A stretch of DNA of 64,000 nt from Streptacidiphilus jiangxiensis (GCF_900109465.1 NZ_FOAZ01000011.1:246323-310322); one strand, 5' to 3'. Counted from the first letter of the stretch, positions 52,801 to 62,559 are shown. Numbers and translations: made by a program. The notes: generated by a model from the sequence alone, not told the origin.

Positions 52801-53096
52801 CCCTGCGCCTGGGCCCCGTCGTCGGCGTCCGCAGCTGGGGCGGCGTGATCGGCATCGACGGCCGCTACAGCCTGGTCGACGGCACCGGCGTCACGCAGCC
52901 GCGCTACGCGACGTGGATGGAGGGCTACGGCTGGGGCCTGGAGAACCACGGCGTGGACCCGGACGTCGAGGTCGTCTGCGCCCCCCAGGACTGGGTGGCC
53001 GGCCGCGACCCCCAGCTCGACGAGGCGATCAGCTTGGCCCTGGCCGCGCTCGAATCCCGCCCGGCCGCGACCCCGCCCTCCATTCCGGAGCTGTAG
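49875..53096 (+). CDS. Tricorn protease homologue (S41 family)
   Basis: A 1073-residue peptidase that, by analogy with Thermoplasma tricorn, forms a large complex cutting short peptides released by proteasome-type proteases. The six- and seven-bladed propellers cover about residues 15-640 (FSPDGTLLAWAST, FSPDSRWLAWSHP). A C1 domain, a PDZ domain (about 760-850) and the S41 domain follow. Catalytic residues are in place: SH in GTSHAY (742-743), Ser in AGSDGD (965) and Glu in LENHGVDPD (1023), almost the numbering of the archaeal enzyme. GTG at 49875 has no ribosome-binding site; TAGCGT seven bases upstream suggests a leaderless mRNA. The palindrome begins at its stop codon. Confidence 0.95.
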   Translation: MTQTQTQQTGPAEGYFRYPHLHGDLVAFVAEDDVWVAPLDGGRAWRVSADHVPVAGPRFSPDGTLLAWASTRDGAPEVHVAPVDGGPARRLTYWGNAQTAVLGWTADGEVLVASSQGRRSRAHVWAHAVPLDGGPARTLPFGRLGKLALQPDGAGVLLSSATNGREAAHWKRYRGGLAGKLWIGTEGGEFTRLHAELDGQLDSPMWVGDRVAFLSDHDGVARLWSSRPDGSDLRAHGGHDFYARNAATDGARVVYHAGGELWLVEDLAERTEPRRLEIRLGGPRSDRQPFPVDAARNLGSVAVDGDGRSSVVEVRGTLHRVTHRDGPVRALATTPGVRHRLPVALPDGDSAWVTDAEGEDAIEFSDGRRLLAGRLGRVEELAASPDGTLLAAADRTGRVLLIATATDTPAEEALRELDRSEHGLTSGLTFSPDSRWLAWSHPRFAEAMLSQIRLARVETGEIVEATASRFRDWSPTFTGDGRHLAFLSARDFDPVYDEHAFDLAFPVASRPYLLTLTAEALSPFGPLPQGRPVGKNGDGDGKADAGTDEPPATEVDTEGLDARVLAFPVPAGRYDDLAAVKGGVAWMRHPVAGVLGNSRATTESEAERSSLEYYDLSARRLTVLVDQLDGYAVSGDGSRLVVRDRGALTVLPADSRVDKDDRDARFPVDLSRVRVTVDPTAEWRQMFDETARLMRDNFWRADLGGLDWDAVQAQYRPLVERVGSHGDLVDVLWELQGAPGTSHAYVTPPAAGPGAERRQGFLGADLARDEQGVWRVAAVLPGESSDPHARSPLAAPGVAVRAGDALVAVSGRPVDALTGPAPLLVGTAGKPVELTVLPAGGDAERTVVVVPLADEAQLRYHAWVTDRRAHVREASGGRLGYLHVPDMVSHGWAQLHRDLRSEVARDGLVVDVRENRGGHTSQLVIEKLNRRVIGWDVERDCTPTTYPFDAPRGPLVAVTDEFAGSDGDIVGAAFQALRLGPVVGVRSWGGVIGIDGRYSLVDGTGVTQPRYATWMEGYGWGLENHGVDPDVEVVCAPQDWVAGRDPQLDEAISLALAALESRPAATPPSIPEL

Positions 53097-53213
53097 TTGC
53101 ACTGACCCCAGGGGCGCGAGGAACTGAGCGACAAGCCACGGACATGCGGATGGTCCCGATGCGAACAGGGCCATCCCCTCGGGTGGGTTGCTCGCGCAGT
53201 TCCTCGCGCCCCT
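53096..53213. repeat. Intergenic imperfect palindrome, near-full copy (family copy D)
   Basis: GTTGCAC at the left end is followed by GGGGCGCGAGGAACTGAG, paired with the complementary right arm ending near 53213; the central TGCGGATGG/GGCCATCC pattern is kept. Its first base is the last base of the tricorn stop codon. Confidence 0.85.
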
Positions 53214-53264
53214 ACGGGGGTCGCTACGATCCGTACTGAGATCCCGTGACCGTAGGAGATGGTG

Positions 53265-53627
53265 ATGGCCGGCGAGGCCCAGGCGGACTGCCTGTTCTGC
53301 AAGATCGTGGCCGGGGAGATCCCCTCCACCAAGGTGCGCGAGACCGAGCACACGCTCGCCTTCCGTGACATCAACCCGCAGATGCCGACGCACGTCCTCG
53401 TCGTGCCGAAGGCGCACTACCCCAACGCCGCCGCGCTCGCCGACGCGGACCCGCAGCTCGCGGGCGTCGTGCTCGCCGAGGCGGGGCGGGTCGCGGAGGA
53501 GGAGAAGGTCGACCAGAGCGGGTACCGCCTGATCTTCAACACCGGCTCCGGTGCCGGTCAGACCGTGTTCCACGCGCACGTGCACGTGCTCGGCGGCAAC
53601 GCGGGGCTCCGCGAGAAGCTGGTCTGA
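53265..53627 (+). CDS. HIT family nucleotide hydrolase
   Basis: A 120-residue HIT (HINT branch) protein that hydrolyses nucleoside phosphoramidates or related nucleotides. The N-terminal zinc-type Cys pair in [13 protein letters not shown], the [23 protein letters not shown] core and the histidine triad HAHVHVL are complete. The ATG at 53265 is chosen among ATG 53259, GTG 53262 and ATG 53265 because TAGGAG lies six bases before it. The rnz start is only five bases after the stop, so they form an operon. Confidence 0.95.
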   Translation: MAGEAQADCLFCKIVAGEIPSTKVRETEHTLAFRDINPQMPTHVLVVPKAHYPNAAALADADPQLAGVVLAEAGRVAEEEKVDQSGYRLIFNTGSGAGQTVFHAHVHVLGGNAGLREKLV

Positions 53628-53632
53628 CCCGC

Positions 53633-54550
53633 GTGTCCGCGCGTGAGCTGGTCGTGCTGGGCACGGCCAGCCAGGTCCCCACCCGTCACCGGAACCACAA
53701 CGGCTACCTGCTGCGCTGGGACGGCGAGGGCCTGCTCTTCGACCCGGGCGAGGGCACCCAGCGGCAGATGCTGCACGCGGGGGTGAGCTCGCACGACATC
53801 ACCCGGATCTGCGTGACGCACTTCCACGGTGACCACTGCCTCGGCCTGCCCGGGGTGATCCAGCGGATCAACCTCGACAAGGTGCCCTACCCGGTCGCCG
53901 TCCACTACCCGGCGTCCGGCGAGGCGTTCTTCGAGCGGCTGCGCCACGCCAGCGCCTTCTACGAGACCGCGGAGCTGCGTCCCGAGCCGCTCACCGGCGA
54001 GGGTGGCGCGCTCAAGCCCACCGGCCGGGAGCGGACGCCGTTCACCCTCGAGGCGGCCCGGCTGTCGCACCCCGTCGACTCCTACGGCTACCGGCTCGTC
54101 GAGCCCGACGGCCGGCGGCTGCTGCCGCAGAAGCTGCGCGCCCACGGCATCTCCGGACCGGACGTCGGGCGTCTCCAGCGCGAGGGCCGCGTCGGTGACG
54201 TGACGCTCGGCGACGTCAGCGAGACGCGGCGTGGGCAGCGGGCGGCGTTCATCATGGACACCCGCCTGTGCGAGGGCGTGCACGCGCTCGCCGAGGGCGC
54301 GGACCTGCTGGTCATCGAGGCGACCTTCCGCGACGCGGACGAGCACCTCGCCGAGGAGCACGGCCATCTCACCGCCGCCCAGGCGGCGCGCGTCGCCGCG
54401 CAGGCGGGCGTGCGGACGCTGGTGCTGACGCATTTCTCGCAGCGCTATCCCGACCTGGAGGGCCATCTCGACGAGGCCCGCCGGCACTTCGACGGTGAGA
54501 TCGTCGTCGCCGCGGACCTGATGCGCATCCCGGTGCCCGGCCGCGTGTGA
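53633..54550 (+). CDS. rnz: Ribonuclease Z (tRNA 3'-processing endonuclease)
   Basis: A 305-residue metallo-beta-lactamase-fold nuclease that removes the 3' trailer of tRNA precursors. Motifs: [30 protein letters not shown], the metal-binding [23 protein letters not shown] with the bridging Asp and [10 protein letters not shown] with the later His. The DPGEGTQ form is typical of RNase Z. GTG start directly after the HIT gene. The following 145 bases are relatively AT-rich and precede phoH. Confidence 0.93.
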   Translation: MSARELVVLGTASQVPTRHRNHNGYLLRWDGEGLLFDPGEGTQRQMLHAGVSSHDITRICVTHFHGDHCLGLPGVIQRINLDKVPYPVAVHYPASGEAFFERLRHASAFYETAELRPEPLTGEGGALKPTGRERTPFTLEAARLSHPVDSYGYRLVEPDGRRLLPQKLRAHGISGPDVGRLQREGRVGDVTLGDVSETRRGQRAAFIMDTRLCEGVHALAEGADLLVIEATFRDADEHLAEEHGHLTAAQAARVAAQAGVRTLVLTHFSQRYPDLEGHLDEARRHFDGEIVVAADLMRIPVPGRV

Positions 54551-54602
54551 ATGAACAGCTGAATAAAAGACTGGCGCATCCCCGCCGGTGGGCGCAGCAT
54601 CG

Positions 54603-54633
54603 TTGTCCCCGGCCGTACCGTCCGTCGTACCCT
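54603..54633 (+). promoter_or_regulatory. Possible promoter of the phoH-ybeY operon
   Basis: TTGTCC (54603-54608) and TACCCT (54628-54633) are spaced by 19 bases, about 60 bases before phoH. The spacing is long, so support is weak. Confidence 0.25.
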
Positions 54634-54695
54634 TTTCTTGGATCACCGATGGACTCGACAGAGAAATGGGATGAGGCAGGCCCCAGCGCCGACCT

Positions 54696-55742
54696 ATGAC
54701 TTCTCAAACGCAGACCCAGTCGTCGCAGTCGCAGACCCAAGCGCGCATCGTCATCCCGGAGAAGCACCCGATGGTGACGGTGCTCGGCACCGGGGACTCA
54801 CTCCTCCGCGTGATCGAGAACGCCTTCCCCTCCGTCGACATCCACGCCCGCGGCAACGAGGTCACCGCGACCGGTGACCCGCGCGAGACCGCGTTGGTGC
54901 AGCGGCTGTTCGACGAGATGATGCTGGTGCTCCGCACCGGTCAGCCGCTGACCGAGGACACCGTGGAGCGTTCCATCGCGATGCTGCGCAAGGCCTCCGA
55001 GGACCCGACCAGTCCCGAGGCGCACGAGAGCCCCTCGTCCGTCTTCACCGCGAACATCCTCTCCAACCGCGGCCGCTCGATCCGTCCCAAGACGCTGAAC
55101 CAGCAGACCTACGTGGACGCGATCGACCGCCACACCATCGTCTTCGGCATCGGCCCGGCCGGTACCGGCAAGACGTACCTGGCGATGGCCAAGGCCGTGC
55201 AGGCGCTCCAGGCCAAGCAGGTCAACCGGATCATCCTGACCCGTCCGGCCGTCGAGGCCGGCGAGCGGCTGGGCTTCCTGCCCGGCACGCTCTACGAGAA
55301 GATCGACCCGTACCTGCGCCCGCTCTACGACGCGCTGCACGACATGATCGACCCGGACTCGATCCCGCGCCTGATGGCCGCGGGGACGATCGAGGTGGCG
55401 CCGCTCGCCTACATGCGCGGCCGTACCCTCAACGACGCGTTCATCATCCTCGACGAGGCGCAGAACACCAGCGCCGAGCAGATGAAGATGTTCCTGACCC
55501 GTCTCGGCTTCAACTCCAAGATCGTGGTCACCGGCGACGTCACGCAGATCGACCTGCCCGGCGGCACGGTCAGCGGCCTGCGCGTGGTCCAGGACATCCT
55601 GGACGGCGTGGAGGACATCCACTTCTCCCGCCTGACCAGCGCGGACGTCGTCCGCCACAAGCTGGTCGGCCGCATCGTCGACGCCTACAGCCGCTACGAC
55701 GCCAACCCCGCGCCGAAGCCGAACTCCCACCGCAACGCGTAA
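54696..55742 (+). CDS. phoH: PhoH family ATPase (PhoL/YbeZ)
   Basis: A 348-residue cytoplasmic P-loop ATPase that works with YbeY in rRNA maturation and ribosome quality control. After a Gln/Thr/Ser-rich N-terminus comes a KH-like region (VTVLGTGDSLLRVIENAFPSVDIHARGNEV, given for its core GDSLLRVIE). Then IRPKTLNQQTYVDAI, Walker A FGIGPAGTGKTYLAM, TRPAVEAGERLGFLPG, Walker B DAFIILDEAQNT and VTGDVTQIDLP. All are diagnostic. The first gene of a tight operon with ybeY (30-base gap) and the CorC-like gene (28-base gap). ATG 54696 lacks a clear ribosome-binding site. Confidence 0.95.
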   Translation: MTSQTQTQSSQSQTQARIVIPEKHPMVTVLGTGDSLLRVIENAFPSVDIHARGNEVTATGDPRETALVQRLFDEMMLVLRTGQPLTEDTVERSIAMLRKASEDPTSPEAHESPSSVFTANILSNRGRSIRPKTLNQQTYVDAIDRHTIVFGIGPAGTGKTYLAMAKAVQALQAKQVNRIILTRPAVEAGERLGFLPGTLYEKIDPYLRPLYDALHDMIDPDSIPRLMAAGTIEVAPLAYMRGRTLNDAFIILDEAQNTSAEQMKMFLTRLGFNSKIVVTGDVTQIDLPGGTVSGLRVVQDILDGVEDIHFSRLTSADVVRHKLVGRIVDAYSRYDANPAPKPNSHRNA

Positions 55743-55772
55743 CCACTCAGGAAGCCGAGAACCGCACTCGCC

Positions 55773-56261
55773 ATGGCGATCGACATCAACAACGAATCCG
55801 GGACCGACGTCGACGAGGAGGCGCTCCTCGACGTCGCGCGCTTCGCGCTGGACCGGATGCGCATCCACCCGCTCTCCGAGCTCTCCGTCATCGTCGTGGA
55901 CGAGGAGGCCATGGCGGCGCTGCACGTGCAGTGGATGGACGAGCCCGGGCCGACGGACGTCATGTCGTTCCCGATGGACGAGCTGCGGCCCGGCAAGGAG
56001 GACGAGGAGCCCCCGCAGGGCCTTCTCGGCGACATCGTGCTGTGCCCGGAGGTCGCCGCCAAGCAGGGCGCGGCCAACGGCCACTCCATGGACGCGGAGC
56101 TGCAGCTGCTCACCGTCCACGGCGTGCTGCACGTCCTCGGGTACGACCACGAGGACCCGGAGGAGGAGCGCGAGATGTTCGGGCTGCAGAAGCGGATCCT
56201 GGACGACTGGCGCGCCACTCGCGGCGAGACCGGTCCGTCCCCGGCACCCACCACCCGGTGA
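55773..56261 (+). CDS. ybeY: Endoribonuclease YbeY (rRNA maturation factor)
   Basis: A 162-residue zinc metalloprotein required for 16S rRNA 3'-end maturation. The family starts with AIDINNESG, carries [22 protein letters not shown] and the zinc triad [13 protein letters not shown] (HxxxHxxxxxH). Length is normal. ATG at 55773. Its place between phoH and a CBS/CorC gene is the conserved bacterial order. Confidence 0.96.
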   Translation: MAIDINNESGTDVDEEALLDVARFALDRMRIHPLSELSVIVVDEEAMAALHVQWMDEPGPTDVMSFPMDELRPGKEDEEPPQGLLGDIVLCPEVAAKQGAANGHSMDAELQLLTVHGVLHVLGYDHEDPEEEREMFGLQKRILDDWRATRGETGPSPAPTTR

Positions 56262-56289
56262 ACGACTCGCGCAGAGAAGTCCACACGAA

Positions 56290-57648
56290 ATGAGCGGCAG
56301 TAGTACCGGCTTCAGCACCTCCTTCCTCATCGGGGCGGTGCTGCTCGTCATCTGTGCCTGGCTGGCGGCCTGCGCCGAGGCGGGCATCTCGCGGGTCTCC
56401 CGCTTCCGCGCCGAGGAGGCGGCCCGCAACGGCCGTCGCGGCGGGGAGCGCCTGCTGGCCCTGGCGAGCGACCCGATCCGCTACCTCAACCTGGCCACGC
56501 TGATCCGGGTCACCTGCGAGATGGCGGCGACCGTCCTGGTGGCCGTCGTCTGTGTGCGCGACTTCCCGCACACCTGGCAGGCGGTCCTGGTCTCCATCGG
56601 CGTCATGGTGCTGGTCTCCTTCGTCGCGGTCGGCGTCTCGCCGCGCACGATCGGCCGCCAGCACCCCCTGAACTCCGCCACGGCGGCCTCCTACGTGCTG
56701 TTGCCGCTGGCCAGGGTGCTGGGCCCGATCCCGCGCCTGCTGATCCTGCTCGGCAACGCGCTGACCCCCGGCAAGGGCTTCCGTGAGGGCCCGTTCGCCT
56801 CCGAGGCGGAGCTGCGGGCGCTGGTCGACCTGGCCGAGAAGGACGACCTGATCGAGGACGACGAGCGCCGCATGGTGCACTCGGTCTTCGAGCTGGGCGA
56901 CACCATCGTCCGCGAGGTGATGGTGCCCCGCACCGACCTGGTGATGATCGAGCGCGGCAAGACCGTCCGCCAGGCCCTGACGCTCGCGCTGCGCTCGGGC
57001 TTCTCCCGGATGCCGGTGGTCGGCGAGAACGAGGACGACGTCGTCGGCATCGCCTATCTCAAGGACCTGGTCCGGCGCACCCACACCAACCGCGACGCGG
57101 AGTCCGAGCCGGTCGGCTCGGTGATGCGGCCGGCCACCTTCGTCCCCGACAGCAAGCCGGCGGCGGACCTGCTGCGGGAGATGCAGCGCGACCGGATCCA
57201 CGTCGCCGTCGTCATCGACGAGTACGGCGGCACGGCCGGGCTGGTGACGATCGAGGACATCCTTGAGGAGATCGTCGGCGAGATCACCGACGAGTACGAC
57301 CGGGAGACCCCCGCCGTCGAGCCGCTGCCCGACGGCTCCTACCGGATCACCGCACGCCTGCCCGTGGAGGAGCTCGGCGAGCTGTTCGGCCTGGACCTGG
57401 AGGACGAGGACGTCGACACCGTCGGCGGCCTGCTGGCCAAGGCCCTCGGCCGCGTCCCGATCCCCGGCAGCCACGCGTCGGTGCAGCTGCCGGACGAGGA
57501 GGACCTGCCGATCGCCGCGATCCACCTCACCGCCGAGAGCACGGCGGGCCGCCGCAACCGCATCGGGACGCTGCTGGCGTCCCCCGTGCCGCGCGTCAGC
57601 CAGGACGTGGAGCGCGAGGACGAGGAGCGGCGCGCCGAGTCCGCCTGA
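56290..57648 (+). CDS. CNNM/CorC-type membrane protein with CBS pair
   Basis: A 452-residue 'hemolysin-family' protein, now regarded as a likely Mg2+ or divalent-cation transporter or regulator. The N-terminal DUF21 domain has three or four membrane helices ([49 protein letters not shown]). The CBS pair follows ([45 protein letters not shown]). The CorC_HlyC domain closes the protein ([31 protein letters not shown], core [11 protein letters not shown]). Third gene of the phoH-ybeY operon. The era gene often found next in this operon is absent here. Confidence 0.93.
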   Translation: MSGSSTGFSTSFLIGAVLLVICAWLAACAEAGISRVSRFRAEEAARNGRRGGERLLALASDPIRYLNLATLIRVTCEMAATVLVAVVCVRDFPHTWQAVLVSIGVMVLVSFVAVGVSPRTIGRQHPLNSATAASYVLLPLARVLGPIPRLLILLGNALTPGKGFREGPFASEAELRALVDLAEKDDLIEDDERRMVHSVFELGDTIVREVMVPRTDLVMIERGKTVRQALTLALRSGFSRMPVVGENEDDVVGIAYLKDLVRRTHTNRDAESEPVGSVMRPATFVPDSKPAADLLREMQRDRIHVAVVIDEYGGTAGLVTIEDILEEIVGEITDEYDRETPAVEPLPDGSYRITARLPVEELGELFGLDLEDEDVDTVGGLLAKALGRVPIPGSHASVQLPDEEDLPIAAIHLTAESTAGRRNRIGTLLASPVPRVSQDVEREDEERRAESA

Positions 57649-57670
57649 GCCCGGTTTCCGGGAGCACGGC

Positions 57671-58108
57671 TCACGGGTGCATCCGGGCGCCCTTGATCAC
57701 CTTGTCGACGACGTTGCGCGGCCCGTACACGGCCAGGCCGACGATGTCGAGGTCGTCGCCGCGCACGGCGCGGACGGCGGCGCGGTTGTCCGCGTCGTTG
57801 CCGGTGGCGAACAGGTCCGAGGTGAAGACCGCGCGCGGCAGCGAGCGGGCGAGGGCCTTGGCGTGGGCGGCGGTGAGCGTCTCCTTGGTGCCCTCGAAGA
57901 CCAGCACGGGCTGCCGGAACATCCGCAGGTAGGCGGTGCCGTCGGCGTCCTGGTACGGCTCCCCGATCACCTCGGGCGCCTCCGTGCCCAGGCCGCTGAC
58001 GAGGAACGCCGTCACGTTGAGGCGCTGCCAGGTCTGCAGGTCCTCGCGGAGCAGCACGGCGATCTTGGTGTCGAAGCGGACGGGGGCGGCGGTCTCGTGG
58101 TCGCTCAT
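57671..58108 (-). CDS. DUF2000 family protein
   Basis: A 145-residue soluble protein of the DUF2000 family, structurally related to peptidyl-tRNA hydrolase 2-like folds. Seen are KIAVLLREDLQTWQRLNVTAFL, YLRMFRQPVLVFEG and DIVGLAVYGPRNVVDKVIKG. No enzymatic activity is known to me. It is divergent from an AraC regulator with only 49 bases between starts, a recurrent pairing that implies regulation by that protein. The ATG at 58108 is the only start that does not overlap the neighbour. Confidence 0.88.
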   Translation of the reverse strand: MSDHETAAPVRFDTKIAVLLREDLQTWQRLNVTAFLVSGLGTEAPEVIGEPYQDADGTAYLRMFRQPVLVFEGTKETLTAAHAKALARSLPRAVFTSDLFATGNDADNRAAVRAVRGDDLDIVGLAVYGPRNVVDKVIKGARMHP

Positions 58109-58157
58109 GGAACGAGACTGCCGCCCGCCCGTCGGCCCGGTCTTGTACGTTCTTTGC

Positions 58158-58961
58158 ATGGCCGCAGGTGAGTCGGTGTCCGCGTGGCGTCCGCAGGTCC
58201 CGGGCGTCACCGAGGTCTTCCACGCCCACTTCACCGAGCACGCCTACCCGATGCACGTCCACGACGTCTGGACGCTGCTGATCGTCGATTCCGGCGCGGT
58301 TCGCTACGACCTCAACCGCCACGCCTGCGGCACGCTCCACGAGACCGTCTCGCTGCTGCCCCCGCACGTTCCTCACAACGGGTCGCCCGCGACCTCGGAG
58401 GGCTTCCGTAAGCGCGTCCTCTACGTGGACTCCTCGATCCTCGACCCCACCCTGATCGGTGCGGCGGCGGACACCCCGGACCTCTCGGACCCGCTGCTGC
58501 GCACTCGGGTCGGCCAACTCCACGGCGTGCTGGCGCAGCGGGGCGAGGAGCTGGAGGCGGAGAGCCGCCTCGCCTTCATCGGCGAGCGGCTGCGCACGCA
58601 CCTGCGGGCTCGTGAGGTCCTGGTTCCGGGCCAGGGCGTCGCCGAGCAGCTGCGGGAGCTTCTCGACGCCCGCGTCCGGGAGGGCCTCACCCTGCAGGAG
58701 GCTGCGGAGCTGGTCCATGCCCATCCGGCGCACCTCGTACGGGCGTTCACCGCGCGATTCGGCCTCGCCCCGCACCAGTACCTGACGTCCCGTCGCGTCG
58801 ATCACGCCCGCTCCCTCCTCCTGGACGGCCTCCCGCCCGCCGAGGCGGCGACCGCGGCGGGCTTCTACGACCAGGCGCATCTGGGAAGGCACTTCAAGCG
58901 CGTGGTCGGCGTCCCTCCCGGACGGTTCCGTTGCCCTACCTGGGCGGACGGTCCTCACTGA
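58158..58961 (+). CDS. AraC family transcriptional regulator with cupin-type sensor domain
   Basis: A 267-residue regulator. The N-terminal AraC-binding cupin (FTEHAYPMHVHDVWTLLIVDSGAVRYDL, core HVHDVWTLLIV) has His residues that could hold a ligand or metal. The C-terminal domain has helix-turn-helix units LTLQEAAELVHAHPAHLVRAFTARFGLAPHQYL and AEAATAAGFYDQAHLGRHFKRVVGVPPGRF. ATG at 58158. The 49-base divergent spacing with the DUF2000 gene means one site could regulate both genes. Confidence 0.91.
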   Translation: MAAGESVSAWRPQVPGVTEVFHAHFTEHAYPMHVHDVWTLLIVDSGAVRYDLNRHACGTLHETVSLLPPHVPHNGSPATSEGFRKRVLYVDSSILDPTLIGAAADTPDLSDPLLRTRVGQLHGVLAQRGEELEAESRLAFIGERLRTHLRAREVLVPGQGVAEQLRELLDARVREGLTLQEAAELVHAHPAHLVRAFTARFGLAPHQYLTSRRVDHARSLLLDGLPPAEAATAAGFYDQAHLGRHFKRVVGVPPGRFRCPTWADGPH

Positions 58962-58969
58962 ACAGAGCC

Positions 58970-59013
58970 AGCGGCACAGGGTGGTTGCTCACGCAGTTCC
59001 CCGCGCCCCTGAG
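58970..59013. repeat. Degraded copy of the intergenic palindrome family (right arm only, copy E)
   Basis: TCACGCAGTTCCCCGCGCCCCTGAGG matches the right arm of the family (core CGCAGTTCCCCGCGCCCCTG). GTGGTTGC precedes it as in the other copies; the left arm is missing. It lies between the AraC and MFS gene stops. Confidence 0.7.
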
Positions 59014-59015
59014 GG

Positions 59016-60443
59016 CTATCGGCGTCGGGCCGCGGTCCCCAGCCCCACCGCGACCGTCAGCGCCAGGACCGCGACGGCCACCGCGTCCACCGCGAGGCCG
59101 AGCTTCACGCCGGAGAGGACGTCCGCGCGGGTGGAGGCCACCGCGGCGAGGAGCGGGATGCCGACCGTGACGCCGACCTGCTGCGTCGTGGTCGTCAGAC
59201 CCGTCGCCTGCCCCTGCTCGTCGTCGGGGAGGCCCGAGGTCGCGGTGACGTTGTAGGCGACCATCGCCGCCATGTGGCCGATGCCGGCCAGCGAGATGAC
59301 GACCAGGAACAGCCAGGTGCCGCCCGTTCCCGCGCCGATGGCCAGCAGGCCGAAGGTGAGCGCCGCCTGCAGCAGCAGGCCGCCGGCGAGGACCTTCGCG
59401 GAGCCGACGCGGGCCACCCAGCGGGGGGCGAGGGTGCCGGTGAGCGCGCAGGAGACGCCGAGCGCGCCGAAGACCAGGCCGGTCAGCACGGGGGAGAGGC
59501 GGTTGACCTGCTGGAGGTAGAGCGTGCCGAGGAAGACCGCCGCCGTCATCGTGGAGATGGTGGCCAGGCCACCCAGGTTGCCGAAGGCGACGGTGGGACG
59601 GCGCAGGATGCGCAGGGAGATGAGCGGTTCGGCGGTGCGCGCCTCGATGACGAAGAACGCGGTCAGCAGGACGGCCGCCGTGACCAGGGTGACCAGCACG
59701 GACGTGTCCCCGAAGCCCTTCTGCGCGGCGGTGGACAGGGCGTAGATCAGCGACAGCAGGCCGCCGGTGACGGTGATCGCGCCGGGGATGTCCATGCGCG
59801 GCCGGACGGCGTTGCGGGACTCCGGCAGCAGCCGCGGCGCGGCGAGCAGGACGGCTGCGCCCATGACCACGTTGAGGCCCATCGTGGAGCGCCAGGTGAG
59901 CAGTTGGGTGAGCACGCCGCCGAGCACCATGCCGCAGGTGAAGCCGACGGCCATCAGGCTGCCCATGATGCCGAGCGCCCGGTCGCGCTGCGGGCCCTCG
60001 CGGAAGGTGGTGGTCAGCAGCGCCATTCCGGCGGGGACGATCGCGGCCGCCCCGAGGCCCTGCAGGGCCCGTCCGGCGAGGAAGCTCTCGGGGGACCAGG
60101 CCAGCGTGGCCAGCACGGACGCCGCGGTGAACAGCGTCAACCCACCGAGGAACACCCGCTTGCGCCCGACGGCGTCGGCGACCCGCCCGAACAGCAGCAG
60201 GAAGCCGCCGGAGGGGAGCGCGAACGCGGTCATGCCCCACTGCAGGTCGGCCTGCGACAGGTGCAGCGACTGACCGAGCGAGGGCAGCGCGATGTTGAGG
60301 ATGGAGAAGTCGAGGGCCACCGCGAACTGGGCGGCACAGAGGACGAAGAGGACCAGCCGGGCCCGTAGCGACAGGCCTCCCTCGGGCTGGAGGCTGCTGG
60401 TGGTGGTCGTGGAGCGGTCTTCCGCTGTGGTGTCGATCGCCAT
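59016..60443 (-). CDS. MFS transporter, DHA2 (14-helix) drug-exporter type
   Basis: A 475-residue proton-driven efflux pump with 14 predicted membrane helices. Family motifs: LDFSILNIALPSLGQ in helix 1, LFGRVADAVGRKRVF as motif A, LAGRALQGLGAAAIVPAGMALL as motif B region, and the motif C-like GFTCGMVLGGVLTQLLTWR (core GMVLGGVLT). Substrate unknown. ATG at 60443 (MAIDTT) is chosen; ATGs at 60449 and 60452 are equally possible and no ribosome-binding site discriminates. It is divergent from the transglutaminase-like gene. Confidence 0.9.
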   Translation of the reverse strand: MAIDTTAEDRSTTTTSSLQPEGGLSLRARLVLFVLCAAQFAVALDFSILNIALPSLGQSLHLSQADLQWGMTAFALPSGGFLLLFGRVADAVGRKRVFLGGLTLFTAASVLATLAWSPESFLAGRALQGLGAAAIVPAGMALLTTTFREGPQRDRALGIMGSLMAVGFTCGMVLGGVLTQLLTWRSTMGLNVVMGAAVLLAAPRLLPESRNAVRPRMDIPGAITVTGGLLSLIYALSTAAQKGFGDTSVLVTLVTAAVLLTAFFVIEARTAEPLISLRILRRPTVAFGNLGGLATISTMTAAVFLGTLYLQQVNRLSPVLTGLVFGALGVSCALTGTLAPRWVARVGSAKVLAGGLLLQAALTFGLLAIGAGTGGTWLFLVVISLAGIGHMAAMVAYNVTATSGLPDDEQGQATGLTTTTQQVGVTVGIPLLAAVASTRADVLSGVKLGLAVDAVAVAVLALTVAVGLGTAARRR

Positions 60444-60544
60444 GACCATCATGGTTCTGCGGATCAACAGGCCGTGGAGAGAGGCCGCTTGTCCTGTTGG
60501 TGCCACCACCAGGCAGGCCCGGACGGCATGGTAGACAGGGCCTC

Positions 60545-61081
60545 ATGTTCGAGATCTTGAAGGACCGGGCGGGGCTGACGGCCGACGCGTCGATGGTCGA
60601 CGTCGTCGCGGCGGTGCACCGGATGCCCTACGGACGACCGGCGGTCCGCAGCGTCGAGGGGGCGCTCGCCGAGTGGCGGGGGACCTGTTCCACCAAACAC
60701 GCCCTGCTGGCGGCCGTGTTCGCCGAGCGCTGGCCCGAGAGCGAACCGCGGTTGGTCCACCGCGTCTACCGCTGCACCCCGGAGCTCGCCCAGCGGAGCT
60801 TCGGCGCGCAGGCCGCGTCGGCCGTTCCGGCTGAGGGCCTGTGGGACGTCCACCGCTACCTGACGGTGGACGTCGACGGCCGTCGCGTCGTCGTCGACGT
60901 CACCTTCCCCTCGGGGCCGTCCTGGGACGGGGCCGCCACCATGCCACTCGCCTGCGGACCCGGTACCGACCACGTCGTCGACGCGGGCGGCGACGCGGAC
61001 GCGGACAAGCGGGCGCTGGAGCGGGAGTGGTGCGACCCCGCGGTCCGCGAACCGTTCATCGCGGCCCTCCCCGAGGGCTGA
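60545..61081 (+). CDS. Transglutaminase-like fold protein
   Basis: A 178-residue cytosolic protein. The segment WRGTCSTKHALLAAVF has the Cys at the helix start seen in transglutaminase-like cysteine enzymes. The downstream DVHRYLTVDVDGRRVVVDVTF supplies candidate His and Asp, completing a Cys-His-Asp triad in the right order. Distinct family and substrate are not recognised, and enzymatic activity is only inferred. ATG at 60545. It converges on the SDR gene with six bases between stops. Confidence 0.75.
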   Translation: MFEILKDRAGLTADASMVDVVAAVHRMPYGRPAVRSVEGALAEWRGTCSTKHALLAAVFAERWPESEPRLVHRVYRCTPELAQRSFGAQAASAVPAEGLWDVHRYLTVDVDGRRVVVDVTFPSGPSWDGAATMPLACGPGTDHVVDAGGDADADKRALEREWCDPAVREPFIAALPEG

Positions 61082-61087
61082 GGGAGG

Positions 61088-62529
<1,442 letters not shown>

Positions 62530-62539
62530 GCGGTCCATG

Positions 62540-62559
62540 TTAATACTGGACATTATTAA
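62540..62559 (-). promoter_or_regulatory. AT-rich palindrome at the TetR-SDR promoter
   Basis: TTAATA - 8 bases - TATTAA, a perfect 6-bp inverted repeat that stands out in the very GC-rich DNA. TATTAA and TAATAAT on the minus strand also look like -10 elements, so promoter and operator probably coincide. Likely TetR target. Confidence 0.6.

Noticed and set aside
51438..53585. 715-codon minus-strand frame opposite tricorn and HIT genes
   Set aside because: Crosses a repeat and two well-supported genes; composition artefact.
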